Shown here piece after piece: positions 1 through 8,460 of a DNA stretch of 64,000 nt. The stretch is from Kitasatospora setae KM-6054. GTDB lineage: Bacteria; Actinomycetota; Actinomycetes; Streptomycetales; Streptomycetaceae. The stretch covers positions 5,704,001 through 5,768,000 of the forward strand of contig NC_016109.1 of the NCBI RefSeq assembly GCF_000269985.1, given 5' to 3'. A program made the position numbers and the translations under genes. The notes below the pieces were generated by a model that had not been told where the DNA came from, made no database searches, and saw nothing but the letters and a program-made list of their open reading frames with translations. The stretch's first letter is position 1, and each line of letters starts with the position of its first letter.

Positions 1-1738
1 CGCCGTTGCGGCGCATGCGGGTCGCGAGGTGGTCCAGCTTGAAGAGGTTCTCCAGCTGGTCCGGGTCGGCCTCGTTGTTCTCCAGGTCGGTGATCAGCGC
101 CAGCTGGCGCTGGATCAGGCCCTGGCTGCGGCGCGACAGGTTGGTGAAGATCGCGTTGACGTTGCCCCGCAGCAGCGCCTGCTCGGCGGCGAGCGAGACG
201 GCCTGCTGGTGGACCTGGTCGAAGGCGCGGGCGACCTCGCCGATCTCGTCCTTGCCGTGCAGCGGGATCGGGCTGACCGAGGTGTCGACCCGTTCCGGGT
301 CGGTCTTGGAGAGCTTGTCGACCAGCTCCGGCAGGCGGTGGTTGGCGATGTCGAGCGCGGCGGTGTTCAGGGTCCGCATGCCGAGGATCATCGAGCGGGC
401 GATGTAGCCGGTGAGCAGACCGGCCAGCACCAGCGAGGCGACCACGATCAGCGAGTTGAGCACCCAGTCGGTGAAGGCCCGGTCCTTGATGCCCTGGGCC
501 TCGCTGACGACCTGGCCGAGCAGGTCGGTCTCGGCGGCGCGCAGGGCGCTCATGTGGCTCTTGGTGGCCTGGTCCCACAGCGGGCGGGTCAGGCCGTCCT
601 TGCCGACCTGGTCGATCATCTTGGCGGCGGCGTCGCCGCCGGCCGCGGTGCTGGACAGCTGGCCGGCGTAGGACATGCCGACCGCGAGCAGGCCCGGCAT
701 GGTGGGCAGGCTGTGGCCGTCGGGCATCCGCAGCGGCAGCCGCTGGTCGGCGGTGGCCTGGTCGACCAGGGCCTGCGAGTACACCGCGATCTCGGACTCG
801 TCCGAGGCGGTGTTGAACTCGCCGAGCGCGGTCTGCTCCAGGCGGGAGGCGACCACCAGCGACTGGATCAGGTCGTCGCCCTCGTACTTGTCCACGCCGC
901 CGACGCCGAGGCCGACCAGCAGGTTGAGCATCAGCGCGCGCTGGGTCGAGGCGGACGCCTTGGCCAGCGACATCGCGTAGATCGCGCGGCCCTTGGAGGT
1001 GACGTTGGTGGAGCCGAAGCCGACCGAGTTGTCCACCGCCAGCAGCGGCGCGAACATCAGCGAGTAGGCGTTGGCGGTCGCGGTCGCGAACAGCTCGGGC
1101 TTGTAGGCGTTGGCGCGCAGGTGCGGCAGGTACGCCACCAGCTGCTGGAACTGGTCGTTCCGCCGCTTCATGGTGGCGTCGTCCCTGACGTCCTTGAACG
1201 CCGCGTTGTAGCCCTTCAGGGCCTCGTCGGTCTTGTCCCGGAGCTTCTTCACCTCGCCCTGGTCGCCCTGCCCGGTGAGCAGCGGCACCAGGGTCTCGTC
1301 GCGCTCCTGCTCCAGGGCGTCGGCGAGCTTGGTGGCGGCGCTGGCCAGGTTGGCGATGCGCACCGCCCGGTCGGCCTGGTTGTAGTCGTCCAGCGAGGTG
1401 TTGACGCGCAGGCCGCCGAAGACCAGGGCGATGACGACCGGGATGACCAGGATGGCCACCAGGCGGGTCGGCACGCGCCAGTTCAGCGGGGACAGGAAGT
1501 CGTACCGGCCGCCGCCGGAGCGCGGGGCGCCGTCCTTGGCGGGGACGGGACGGGGGGCCGGCTCGGCGGCGACGGCGCGCTGCTGCTGCTCGGCGCGGTC
1601 ACGGTCCTCGGTCGCGGTGAACGCGGAGAACCGGCCGGCCTCCGGGCCACCGCCCTGGCCGGGGTTCGGGCCGCTACCCGGGTCCTGCTGGCGGGGCTCG
1701 GAGCGCCGCTGAGGGGTGACTGGCTGCTTACGCCTCAC
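1..1738 (-). CDS. Nitrate/nitrite-sensing-type sensor histidine kinase (3' end outside window)
   Basis: This is a membrane sensor kinase whose C-terminus lies beyond the left edge; 579 residues are visible. A proline- and glutamine-rich cytoplasmic N-terminus is followed by a membrane helix at about 93-110, an extracytoplasmic all-alpha region of the NIT sensing type, a second helix at about 420-445, a HAMP segment and the start of the dimerisation region (about 520-579, including the segment LLRGNVNAIFTNLSRRSQG). The ATPase domain is missing only because the window ends. The GTG start at 1738 follows GAGAGG by 10 bases. It closely resembles CvnA at 3680-7687 and lies downstream of cvnD with its own 323-base leader. 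The ligand is unknown; the NIT label is by domain type. Confidence 0.85.
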   Translation of the reverse strand, partial: MRRKQPVTPQRRSEPRQQDPGSGPNPGQGGGPEAGRFSAFTATEDRDRAEQQQRAVAAEPAPRPVPAKDGAPRSGGGRYDFLSPLNWRVPTRLVAILVIPVVIALVFGGLRVNTSLDDYNQADRAVRIANLASAATKLADALEQERDETLVPLLTGQGDQGEVKKLRDKTDEALKGYNAAFKDVRDDATMKRRNDQFQQLVAYLPHLRANAYKPELFATATANAYSLMFAPLLAVDNSVGFGSTNVTSKGRAIYAMSLAKASASTQRALMLNLLVGLGVGGVDKYEGDDLIQSLVVASRLEQTALGEFNTASDESEIAVYSQALVDQATADQRLPLRMPDGHSLPTMPGLLAVGMSYAGQLSSTAAGGDAAAKMIDQVGKDGLTRPLWDQATKSHMSALRAAETDLLGQVVSEAQGIKDRAFTDWVLNSLIVVASLVLAGLLTGYIARSMILGMRTLNTAALDIANHRLPELVDKLSKTDPERVDTSVSPIPLHGKDEIGEVARAFDQVHQQAVSLAAEQALLRGNVNAIFTNLSRRSQGLIQRQLALITDLENNEADPDQLENLFKLDHLATRMRRNG

Positions 1739-2061
1739 TCGACAACAACCTCTCGACCGACTGGCGGCCATGGATCTATCCGGCGGCTACTACCCCCCTG
1801 GCGGGCCGCGGCCCGCGTGGGTCCTACGGGGTAGCTGGAATTCCAACACGAGCGGGTGGGGCGGACAAACGCCCCCTCCGCCCCATACGTCCCGGGTGTA
1901 AAACGGACATAAAAGGGTGAACTCCCGCAAAGTTCAAGGTCATTCGCGCGCAGCGGGTTCGGGCGGCTACGCACTGTCAAACCAGTCCGGCAAATGCCTA
2001 CCGAACTGTTACCGGGGGACGCGAACCATCCGTGGTACGCGGCCCCCGGCCTGGCCGTGAC
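1739..2061 (-). promoter_or_regulatory. Leader/promoter region between cvnD and the second kinase
   Basis: These 323 bases hold no convincing gene. On the minus strand there are -35-like TTGACA and TTGAAC hexamers and an A/T-rich patch (CCCTTTTATG) upstream of the kinase start. A hairpin has 9-base arms at 1857-1865 and 1877-1885. This suggests that the second kinase has its own promoter. Short ORFs here look like shadows. Confidence 0.4.
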
Positions 2062-2649
2062 TCACCGCAGTCGGGCGAGGAGGGCGTGTTCGACGAGGGT
2101 GATGAGGGCGCTCTTGGCGCTGTCGCGGCGTCGGGCGTCGAGGGTGATGATGGGGATCTCGGTGTTGAGTTGGAGTGCTTCGCGGACTTCTTCGGGGGTG
2201 TGGGCCTGTTGTCCGTCGAAGCCGTTGAGGGCGACGACGAAGGGGAGGCCGCTGTTCTCGAAGTAGTCGAGGGCGGGGAAGCAGTCGGCGAGGCGGCGGG
2301 TGTCGACGAGGACGACGGCGCCGATGGCGCCGCGGACGAGGTCGTCCCACATGAACCAGAAGCGGTCCTGTCCGGGGGTGCCGAACAGGTAGAGGATGAG
2401 GTCCTCGTCGAGGGTGATGCGGCCGAAGTCCATGGCGACGGTGGTGGTCGTCTTGCCGGAGACGTGGCTGAGGTCGTCGATGCCGGCGGAGGCGCTGGTC
2501 ATGACGGCTTCGGTGCGCAGGGGGTTGATCTCGGAGACCGCGCCGACGAGCGTCGTCTTGCCCACGCCGAAGCCGCCCGCGACGACGATCTTGGCGGAGG
2601 TGGTGGCGCGGCTGGGGGCGGCGGCCGCGTTAGAGCTTGCGAAGTCCAC
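2062..2649 (-). CDS. cvnD: Conservon GTP-binding protein CvnD
   Basis: This is a small Ras/Arf-like GTPase of 195 residues, the D component of a conservon. Conservon proteins are known to assemble at the membrane into a complex likened to a G-protein-coupled system. The P-loop GGFGVGKTT is near residue 26, the G3-like FGTPGQDRF follows at about 89, and NGFDGQQ occupies the guanine-specificity position. The GTG start at 2649 overlaps the end of cvnC by 20 bases, so translation is probably coupled. It is the last gene of the cvnABCD run. The assignment is strong; which S. coelicolor conservon it matches (cvn1 by neighbourhood) is inferred. Confidence 0.93.
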   Translation of the reverse strand: MDFASSNAAAAPSRATTSAKIVVAGGFGVGKTTLVGAVSEINPLRTEAVMTSASAGIDDLSHVSGKTTTTVAMDFGRITLDEDLILYLFGTPGQDRFWFMWDDLVRGAIGAVVLVDTRRLADCFPALDYFENSGLPFVVALNGFDGQQAHTPEEVREALQLNTEIPIITLDARRRDSAKSALITLVEHALLARLR

Positions 2650-3076
2650 TGAGGACCCTTTCGAGCAGCGTGACGTCAGGCGTACCGCCCGACTCGCCCG
2701 CGGCGGCGGGCTGGTGGATGGCGACCAGACCGGCTTCCGCCAGGTCTGCGACGAGGATGCGGGCGACCCCGAGCGGGACGCCGGCCAGCGCGGAGATCTC
2801 CGCCACCGACTTCACGTCGCGGCACAGCGACACGATGCGGGCGTGCTCGGGCAGCAGGCCGCCGGGGGCGGTGGTGCTGGTCGTCGAGATCAGCGCCTCG
2901 ATGGCCAGCTGGTAGCGCGGCCGGGTGCGACCGCCGGTCATCGCGTACGGGCGGACCAGCGGCTGCTGCTCGTAGCCGTCCGACTGCTGGCCGCCGTACC
3001 CGCCGGCCTGCTGGCCGCCGTAGCCGTTTCCGTAACCGTTGCCGTACGCGCCGGCGGGTGTCGGGGGCGGGGTCAT
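2630..3076 (-). CDS. cvnC: Conservon DUF742 protein CvnC
   Basis: The product has 148 residues, the usual DUF742 length. It begins with a Gly/Tyr/Gln-rich tail (about residues 1-40) that includes repeated YGNG units. The DUF742 core follows, with RPYAMTGGRTRP near residue 43 and a winged-helix-like segment (VAEISALAGVPLGVARILV). The ATG start has an excellent AAGGAGG site 5 bases upstream. It sits between cvnB and cvnD and overlaps cvnD. Its family role is as a cytoplasmic component of the conservon complex, possibly an adaptor between the roadblock protein and the GTPase. Confidence 0.93.
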   Translation of the reverse strand: MTPPPTPAGAYGNGYGNGYGGQQAGGYGGQQSDGYEQQPLVRPYAMTGGRTRPRYQLAIEALISTTSTTAPGGLLPEHARIVSLCRDVKSVAEISALAGVPLGVARILVADLAEAGLVAIHQPAAAGESGGTPDVTLLERVLSGLRKL

Positions 3077-3125
3077 GCGTCCTCCTTGTGCTGCAGTCGT
3101 TCGCGGCCGGAGCCCGCGGGGCCGC

Positions 3126-3146
3126 TGGCTGACGGGCTGTCAGCCA
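3126..3146. other. Hairpin in the cvnB-cvnC gap
   Basis: Perfect 8-base arms TGGCTGAC (3126-3133) and GTCAGCCA (3139-3146) surround a 5-base loop. They lie in the 179-base gap between cvnB and cvnC. The gap is unusually long for this otherwise tight operon, so the hairpin could be an attenuator or an mRNA-stability element. There is no U-tract. Confidence 0.4.
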
Positions 3147-3255
3147 CCGTACGGCGAAGACCTGGGGTGGGAGTGCCGAATCCGGGGGTCGGGTGAGGAC
3201 CCGGCACGGTGAGGGTGGTGCTGAGAAGGAGTCGGGGTCGGGTGGGACCGGTCCG

Positions 3256-3669
3256 TCAGTGGAGCAGGCTGCCCTGGAGCTCCGCCCGCAGGGCCGGCGT
3301 GAGCACCGCGCCGGCCCGGTCGACCAACAACGCCATCTCGTAGCCGATCAGGCCGATGTCGGAGTCCGGCGAGGCGAGCACCGCCAGCGAGGAGCCGTCG
3401 CTGATCGCCATCAGGAACAGGAAGCCCCGCTCCATCTCGACCACCGTCTGGTTGACCTCGCCGCCCTCGAAGATGCGGCTGGCGCCGGAGGTCAGCGAGG
3501 TGAGGCCGGAGGCGACGGCGGCCAGCTGGTCGGCACGGTCCCGGGGGAAGCCCTCGGACATGCACAGCAGCAGACCGTCGGCGGAGACCACCACGGTGTG
3601 GGACACCCCGGGGGTGTTGTCCACGAAATTGGTGATCAGCCAGTTCAGGTTCTGTGCGGCCTGGCTCAT
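3256..3669 (-). CDS. cvnB: Conservon roadblock/LC7-domain protein CvnB
   Basis: This roadblock/LC7 protein, starting MSQAAQNLNWLITNF, has 137 residues, the usual CvnB length. It is predicted to dimerise and link the sensor kinase to the CvnD GTPase. The fold is recognisable from GVSHTVVVSADGLLLCMSEG and from the central LTSGASRIFEGGEVNQTVVE. The ATG at 3669 gives the family N-terminus. An in-frame TTG at 3678 lies one base after the cvnA stop and 7 bases after an AGGAG, so true initiation may be there, coupled to cvnA translation. An ATG at 3720 would overlap cvnA and is less likely. Confidence 0.92.
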   Translation of the reverse strand: MSQAAQNLNWLITNFVDNTPGVSHTVVVSADGLLLCMSEGFPRDRADQLAAVASGLTSLTSGASRIFEGGEVNQTVVEMERGFLFLMAISDGSSLAVLASPDSDIGLIGYEMALLVDRAGAVLTPALRAELQGSLLH

Positions 3670-3679
3670 CTGGATCAAC

Positions 3680-6600
3680 TCAACGCTCCTGGTGCTCGGG
3701 GCCGAAGCCGTTGTTGCCATCGACGTCGGACCGTCCGCCCCGGGCTCCCCGGTAGCCCTCGGACGTCCCGCCGAAGTCGAAGCCCGGCCGCTGCTGCGAC
3801 GCGGGACCGCCGAAGCCCGGCTGCTGCGTCCCCGCCTGGCGGCCCTGCTGGATGCCGCGGCGCAGGTTGGTCAGCCGGCCGCGCACCTCCTCCGGGCTGC
3901 GCGAGACCTGGGGACCGGTCAGCGGGCTGGCCTCGGCGCTGCCGGAGACCAGGTTGGCCTGCGGGGTGCGGCGCGGCAGCCCCGAGGTGGTCAGGCCGTT
4001 GGTCTGCGGCTCGCGCATCTGCTCGGCCCGCCGCCAGCGCTCGTCGTTCGCGGACAGGCGCCACGGCGCGTCCGGGTCGCCCTGCGGGTCGACCGGCCGG
4101 CCGCCCTGCGGACCGGACGGAGCGCCGGACTGCGGACCATCCTGCGGACCGCCCGCCGGGGCGCCGCCGAACGGCGCCGCCGGGCGCTGGCCCTGGCCCG
4201 GCTGGCCCTGCGGGCCGGTCGGACGCTGCTGCTGCTGGGGTGCGGCCGGACGCTGCTGCGGTGCACCGCCCGGTGCCGGGCGGTGCGGCAGGCCCGGCGA
4301 CTGCGGGCCCGGGCCCTGCTGCGGGCGCGGCCGCTCGACCGGCTCGGCCTGCGGGCGCGCGGCCTGGCCCTGGGGGGCCGGGCCCTGCGCGCGCTCGTCG
4401 AAGCCCGGCGCGGAGGTGCCGGGGCGCTGCGGCTGGTACGGACGCGGGCGGAGCTGCTCGCGGCCCGGCGCCGACGCACCCGGCCCGGCCGGAGCGGCCT
4501 GCTCGGCCGACCGCTCGCCGGCCGTCGGCAGCGCCATCGGCTGCGGACGCTCGGCGAACTGCGGTGCCTGCGGCTGCGGCGGGACGGGCGGGAAGCCCTG
4601 GCCCACCGGGTCCGGCAGCACCGGCTCCACCAGGCCGAGGCCCAGCGGGTCGCGCGGGTCGATGTCGGACGCCTCGAAGCGCGGACGGTCGAACCCGCCC
4701 GACTGCTCGACCGGGGCGGCCGGCCCCTGCGGCGGCAGCGGACGGCGCGGCGGCTGCTCGGCCCGCCCGTGCTGGGTCGGCTCACCGCCCGGACGCCGCT
4801 GGCCCGGCTGCGGGGCGCCCTGCGGGCCCTGCGGACGGCGCGGGCCCTGGCCCTGACCCGGACCCTGCGGACCGCCCTGCGGCGGCTGGCCGAACTGACC
4901 GGGCTGGCCCTGCTGCGGACGGCGCGGCGGCAGTCCGCCGCGCTGCTGGCCCGGACCGTCCTGGAGGCCCGGGGCACCCGAGGCGCCCGGCACCCGCCGC
5001 GGCGGCAGCCCGCCGCCGGCCGGCGCACCGGCACCCGGACCGGCGGGCGCGCCCGCGCCCGGACCGGCCGGCCCGCCCTGGGCCGGGTTCTCGCGCAGCG
5101 ACTGGCCGACCGAGCGGGTCGGCAGCGCGCCGGGGCGGCCCTGCGGCTGCGGCGAGCGGCCGCCGAAGGCGCCGTTCGGGCCGAAGCCGCCGTCGCCCGG
5201 CTGGCCGCCGAGCGTGCCGGGTCCGCCCGGGCCGCCGGGCCCGCCCGGCGTGCGCTGCGGCGCGGCCGGGCCGGAGGAGCCGGCGGGGGAGAAGAGGTCG
5301 GGGCTGCCGCCGGCCGGGCCCTGGCCCAGCTGCGGACGGCCCGCGGGGTCGTTCGGTCCGGCCTGGCCGAGCGCGGTCCGCGCACCGGGCAGGTCGCCCG
5401 CCGGGCGGCCCTGCTGGCGCGGGGTCGGCGCCAGGCCGCGCTGCTGCTTGCCGCCCTGCGGCGGCTGGCCGGGCTGGCCCGGCTGGCCGGCCCCGGGCCG
5501 GTTGCCGCGCCGCTCGGCGGAGTTGGTGACGTCCACCGGCAGCATGACCAGCGCGGTGGTGCCGCCGGAGTCGGACGGGCGGAGCTGGATCCGGATGCCG
5601 TGCCGCAGCGACAGCCGGCCGACCACGAACAGGCCCATCCGGCGGGAGACCGAGACGTCCACGACCGGCGGGTTGGCGAGGCGCTCGTTGATGTCGGCGA
5701 GGTCGTCGGGGGAGAGGCCGATGCCGGTGTCGTGGATCTCGATCAGCACCCGGCCGTCCGGCAGGGCGTGGCCGGTGACCCGGACCCGGGTCTGCGGGGA
5801 GGAGAACGAGGTGGCGTTCTCCAGCAGCTCGGCGAGCAGGTGGACGAGGTCGTTGACGATGCGGCCGGCGACCTCGGCGGTGGGCACCGAGGCGAGCTCG
5901 ACGCGCTCGTACTGCTCCACCTCGGAGGCGGCGGCGCGCAGCACGTCGACCAGCGGGACGGGGCGGGTCCAGCGGCGGCCGGGGTCCTCGCCCGCGAGGA
6001 CGAGGAGGTTCTCGCCGTTGCGGCGCATGCGGGTCGCGAGGTGGTCGAGCTTGAACAGCGAGGCCAGCTGGTCCGGGTCGGCCTCGCGGCTCTCCAGTTC
6101 GGAGATCAGCGACAGCTGGCGCTGGATCAGGCCCTGGCTGCGGCGCGACAGGTTGGTGAACATCGCGTTGATGTTGCCGCGGAGCAGCGCCTGCTCGGCG
6201 GCCAGTCGGACCGCCTCGCGGTGCACCATGTCGAAGGCGTGCGCCACGTGGCCGATCTCGTCGGCCGAGTCGACGCCGACCGGCTCGACGGTGACGTCGA
6301 CGTCGTGCGGGTCGCTCTCGGAGAGCGTCTTGACCAGCTCGGGCAGCCGCCGCTCGGCGACGTCCTCGGCGGAGGTCTGCAGGCGGGTCAGCGAGCGCAC
6401 CATCGAGCGGGCCACCAGGGCGGCGCCGGCGATGGCGACGACGAGCACCAGGGCGACCAGCGAGGCGTTGATGACCGACTGGGCGTCGGCGTCCGACTGC
6501 AGCTTCTGGGCCTTGCCGTTGAGGTCCTCGAGGAGCTTCTTCTCGATGACCCGCTCGGCGTTGATCTTGGCCGTGGACTCCTCGTACCACTGCTGGTAGC

Positions 6601-7687
6601 TGACGCCGTCGGCCTGCTTGATGCCGTTCGGGTTCAGCACCGCCTGGGCGAACCGGTCGGCCTCGGCGACGACCTTGTTGTAGCTCATGGCCGAGCGCAG
6701 CGAGCGGGCCGCGCCCTCTCCGTACAGCGCGGTGAAGTTCTCCATCGCGTTGTCCTCGGAGTTGATCAGCCGGATGCCGAAGGTCTCGTCGGAGGCGGAG
6801 AGGGTGGGCGTGACCGGGTTGGCGAGCGCGGCCGAGATCAGCGCGCGCTGCATGGAAGTGGCTTCCTTGGACAGCGAGAACTGGTACAGGGTTCGGGTGG
6901 ACTTGACCAGCTCGGTGGAGTTCGAGGTGATCGCGATGTCCTGCGCGGCGCCGATCAGGTCGTTGATGATCACGTTGTAGTTGGTGATCGTGGCCTGGAT
7001 GTTGTTCGGGTCGGTGAAGGCGCCGCGGCGGGCCCGGGGGAGCGTGTTGAGGTCCTTGCGGACCTGCAGCAGCAGGGTCTTGGAGCCGGCCAGGTCGAGG
7101 TCGTCGAACTTGTCGGCGGCCGCGTTGAACCGCTTCGACAGCGCGCTGCTGTCGGAGTACGCCTTCTGCACGTCCTTGTCGGTGTCCGCGTTGCCGCCGT
7201 GCGCCACCGGGCCGGCCGCGATGTCGCGCTCGGTCTGCAGGGCGTCGGCCAGGTCGGTCGCGGTCCGGGCCAGCTCGGCCAGGTCGCTCATCTGGGAGAG
7301 CTCGCGGGAGTTCTCCATCGAGCTCTGCACGCGCAGGCCGCCGAAGACCAGCGCCACCATCACGGGCAGGAGGAGCAGGGCGATCAGGCGGGTCCGGATC
7401 CGCCAGTTGCGCATGGCGAAGCGGCTCAGGCCGGTGGCCCGGCGGCGGTTGAGCGTGCCGCGCAGTCTGGCGCGTCGGCTCTTCTGGCCGGCCGGCTTGT
7501 CGCCGTCCTGCTGGGGCGCGCCGTTCGCGCCCTGCGCACCGCTGTCGGCGGCGGGCTCGGCGGGGGAGCCGTACGGCCGCTCGCCTTGGCCCGTAGTCGC
7601 CGGTGCCGCCTGGTGGGGGCCGGCCGCGGGCTCGCGCGACTCCGGGTCACCCGCGGCGCCGCTGCCCCTCTTGAAACGTCCCTGCAC
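3680..7687 (-). CDS. cvnA: Conservon sensor histidine kinase CvnA
   Basis: This large membrane kinase of about 1335 residues is the A component of the conservon. The N-terminal 100 residues are cytoplasmic and low-complexity. A membrane helix at about 101-120, a NIT-type sensor region, a second helix near 410-430 and a HAMP segment follow. The dimerisation region contains LLRGNINAMFTNLSRRSQG and KLDHLATRMRRNG. The HATPase domain shows ELLENATSFSSP and IHDTGIGLSPDDL. The last 450 or so residues are a disordered Pro/Gly/Gln tail. The GTG at 7687 has AGAGG 11 bases upstream; an ATG at 7771 is possible but lacks such a site. The sensed signal is unknown. Confidence 0.92.
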   Translation of the reverse strand: MQGRFKRGSGAAGDPESREPAAGPHQAAPATTGQGERPYGSPAEPAADSGAQGANGAPQQDGDKPAGQKSRRARLRGTLNRRRATGLSRFAMRNWRIRTRLIALLLLPVMVALVFGGLRVQSSMENSRELSQMSDLAELARTATDLADALQTERDIAAGPVAHGGNADTDKDVQKAYSDSSALSKRFNAAADKFDDLDLAGSKTLLLQVRKDLNTLPRARRGAFTDPNNIQATITNYNVIINDLIGAAQDIAITSNSTELVKSTRTLYQFSLSKEATSMQRALISAALANPVTPTLSASDETFGIRLINSEDNAMENFTALYGEGAARSLRSAMSYNKVVAEADRFAQAVLNPNGIKQADGVSYQQWYEESTAKINAERVIEKKLLEDLNGKAQKLQSDADAQSVINASLVALVLVVAIAGAALVARSMVRSLTRLQTSAEDVAERRLPELVKTLSESDPHDVDVTVEPVGVDSADEIGHVAHAFDMVHREAVRLAAEQALLRGNINAMFTNLSRRSQGLIQRQLSLISELESREADPDQLASLFKLDHLATRMRRNGENLLVLAGEDPGRRWTRPVPLVDVLRAAASEVEQYERVELASVPTAEVAGRIVNDLVHLLAELLENATSFSSPQTRVRVTGHALPDGRVLIEIHDTGIGLSPDDLADINERLANPPVVDVSVSRRMGLFVVGRLSLRHGIRIQLRPSDSGGTTALVMLPVDVTNSAERRGNRPGAGQPGQPGQPPQGGKQQRGLAPTPRQQGRPAGDLPGARTALGQAGPNDPAGRPQLGQGPAGGSPDLFSPAGSSGPAAPQRTPGGPGGPGGPGTLGGQPGDGGFGPNGAFGGRSPQPQGRPGALPTRSVGQSLRENPAQGGPAGPGAGAPAGPGAGAPAGGGLPPRRVPGASGAPGLQDGPGQQRGGLPPRRPQQGQPGQFGQPPQGGPQGPGQGQGPRRPQGPQGAPQPGQRRPGGEPTQHGRAEQPPRRPLPPQGPAAPVEQSGGFDRPRFEASDIDPRDPLGLGLVEPVLPDPVGQGFPPVPPQPQAPQFAERPQPMALPTAGERSAEQAAPAGPGASAPGREQLRPRPYQPQRPGTSAPGFDERAQGPAPQGQAARPQAEPVERPRPQQGPGPQSPGLPHRPAPGGAPQQRPAAPQQQQRPTGPQGQPGQGQRPAAPFGGAPAGGPQDGPQSGAPSGPQGGRPVDPQGDPDAPWRLSANDERWRRAEQMREPQTNGLTTSGLPRRTPQANLVSGSAEASPLTGPQVSRSPEEVRGRLTNLRRGIQQGRQAGTQQPGFGGPASQQRPGFDFGGTSEGYRGARGGRSDVDGNNGFGPEHQER

Positions 7688-8157
7688 TGGCGTCGCAACC
7701 TCTGGACCGGGCGCCCTTCCCCGCCGTGCGGAGATAGGGCGGTGTCGAGTTTTTCCGTGGCATTCCAGCACAGCGGGGGAAGTCCAACAAGGGCCGTTAC
7801 GACACGGTGTCCTGGGCCACCCTCCGCGCGCGGGGACTCACGTTCCGTGGCGCCCGCGGCGCGGAATACGGTCCTTTTCGGACACTCGACGCGTGCAGGT
7901 CAACGAAGGGGAAGATCGGCTTGTACGCCGAATGTCCGGGATATCCGCAATGCGGGATTCCGGCATTGGCCGGAATCGTCACCTCCGCGCCCTTTGCCCC
8001 GCCAATTGTGAGCAAAGTCACAGCCCGATGTGTAGCTTTGGTCACGGTCGCTGTGGAATGGGCTCCCTAACCTGGCAGGGTTGCTCGGAGCCTGCCCGGT
8101 GGCGGGCCCGCGCAAAAGTCCGAATCGCGTTCGAGTGAAACAAGGGTGCAGACACCG
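7688..8157. promoter_or_regulatory. Divergent intergenic region with clustered dyads
   Basis: These 470 bases separate cvnA from the 8158 peptide gene and contain no credible gene. A perfect hairpin has 9-base arms GATTCCGGC (7956-7964) and GCCGGAATC (7969-7977). GGATATCC and other short dyads lie just to its left. On the plus strand, TTGTGA near 8006 with an A/T-rich stretch about 17-19 bases on could be the promoter of the peptide gene. Assignment of these elements is tentative. Confidence 0.4.
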
Positions 8158-8331
8158 ATGTCCGACACGACCCCCAAGGCCCCCGGCTCCACGGCCAACC
8201 CGCGCCGCACCACGCTGGCCTCCGTCGCGGACTTCTCCCAGCTGCCCGGCTTCGCGGCCGGCCGCACCCGCCGCACCTACTCCACCGACCTCCCGGCCTC
8301 CACCGCCAACCCGCGCCGCACCATCCGCTAG
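8158..8331 (+). CDS. Unrecognised 57-residue basic peptide with repeated STANPRRT
   Basis: I do not recognise this gene. An ATG 11 bases after AAGGG opens a 57-codon frame. The peptide is Arg/Thr/Ser/Ala-rich, without Cys or an obvious membrane helix. The motif STANPRRT occurs near the N-terminus and again at the C-terminus. At DNA level a 19-base identical direct repeat lies at 8194-8212 and 8305-8323. A GTG at 8146 is in frame but has no spaced ribosome site. It stands alone upstream of the hydrolase-gltX pair and divergent from cvnA. The start signal and codon bias support a real gene; function is unknown. Confidence 0.55.
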   Translation: MSDTTPKAPGSTANPRRTTLASVADFSQLPGFAAGRTRRTYSTDLPASTANPRRTIR

Positions 8332-8460
8332 CCCCGCCGGGCGCGCCCCGGGGCCCCGCCGCGCCGATAACCTGGTACCCACGAGCCGAGCCCGGTACTG
8401 CGGGCCCGGCAGCCGTCCGGGAGCGTCCGGGCGGCCGACGAACCGAGAGGTTGCAGCGCT

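Noticed and set aside
1735-1980. 81-codon minus-strand ORF upstream of the second kinase
   Set aside because: It ends on the kinase start, has no ribosome site and its composition is unlike neighbouring genes; treated as leader.
3356-8011. Very long plus-strand open frame (over 1500 codons) opposite cvnA/cvnB
   Set aside because: It is a high-GC antisense shadow: its residues are the Arg/Ala/Gly-rich readout of the complementary Pro/Gly/Gln-rich kinase tail, with no start signal or motif.
8146-8157. GTG start four codons upstream for the peptide gene
   Set aside because: The AAGGG ribosome site overlaps this GTG; spacing fits the ATG at 8158 instead.
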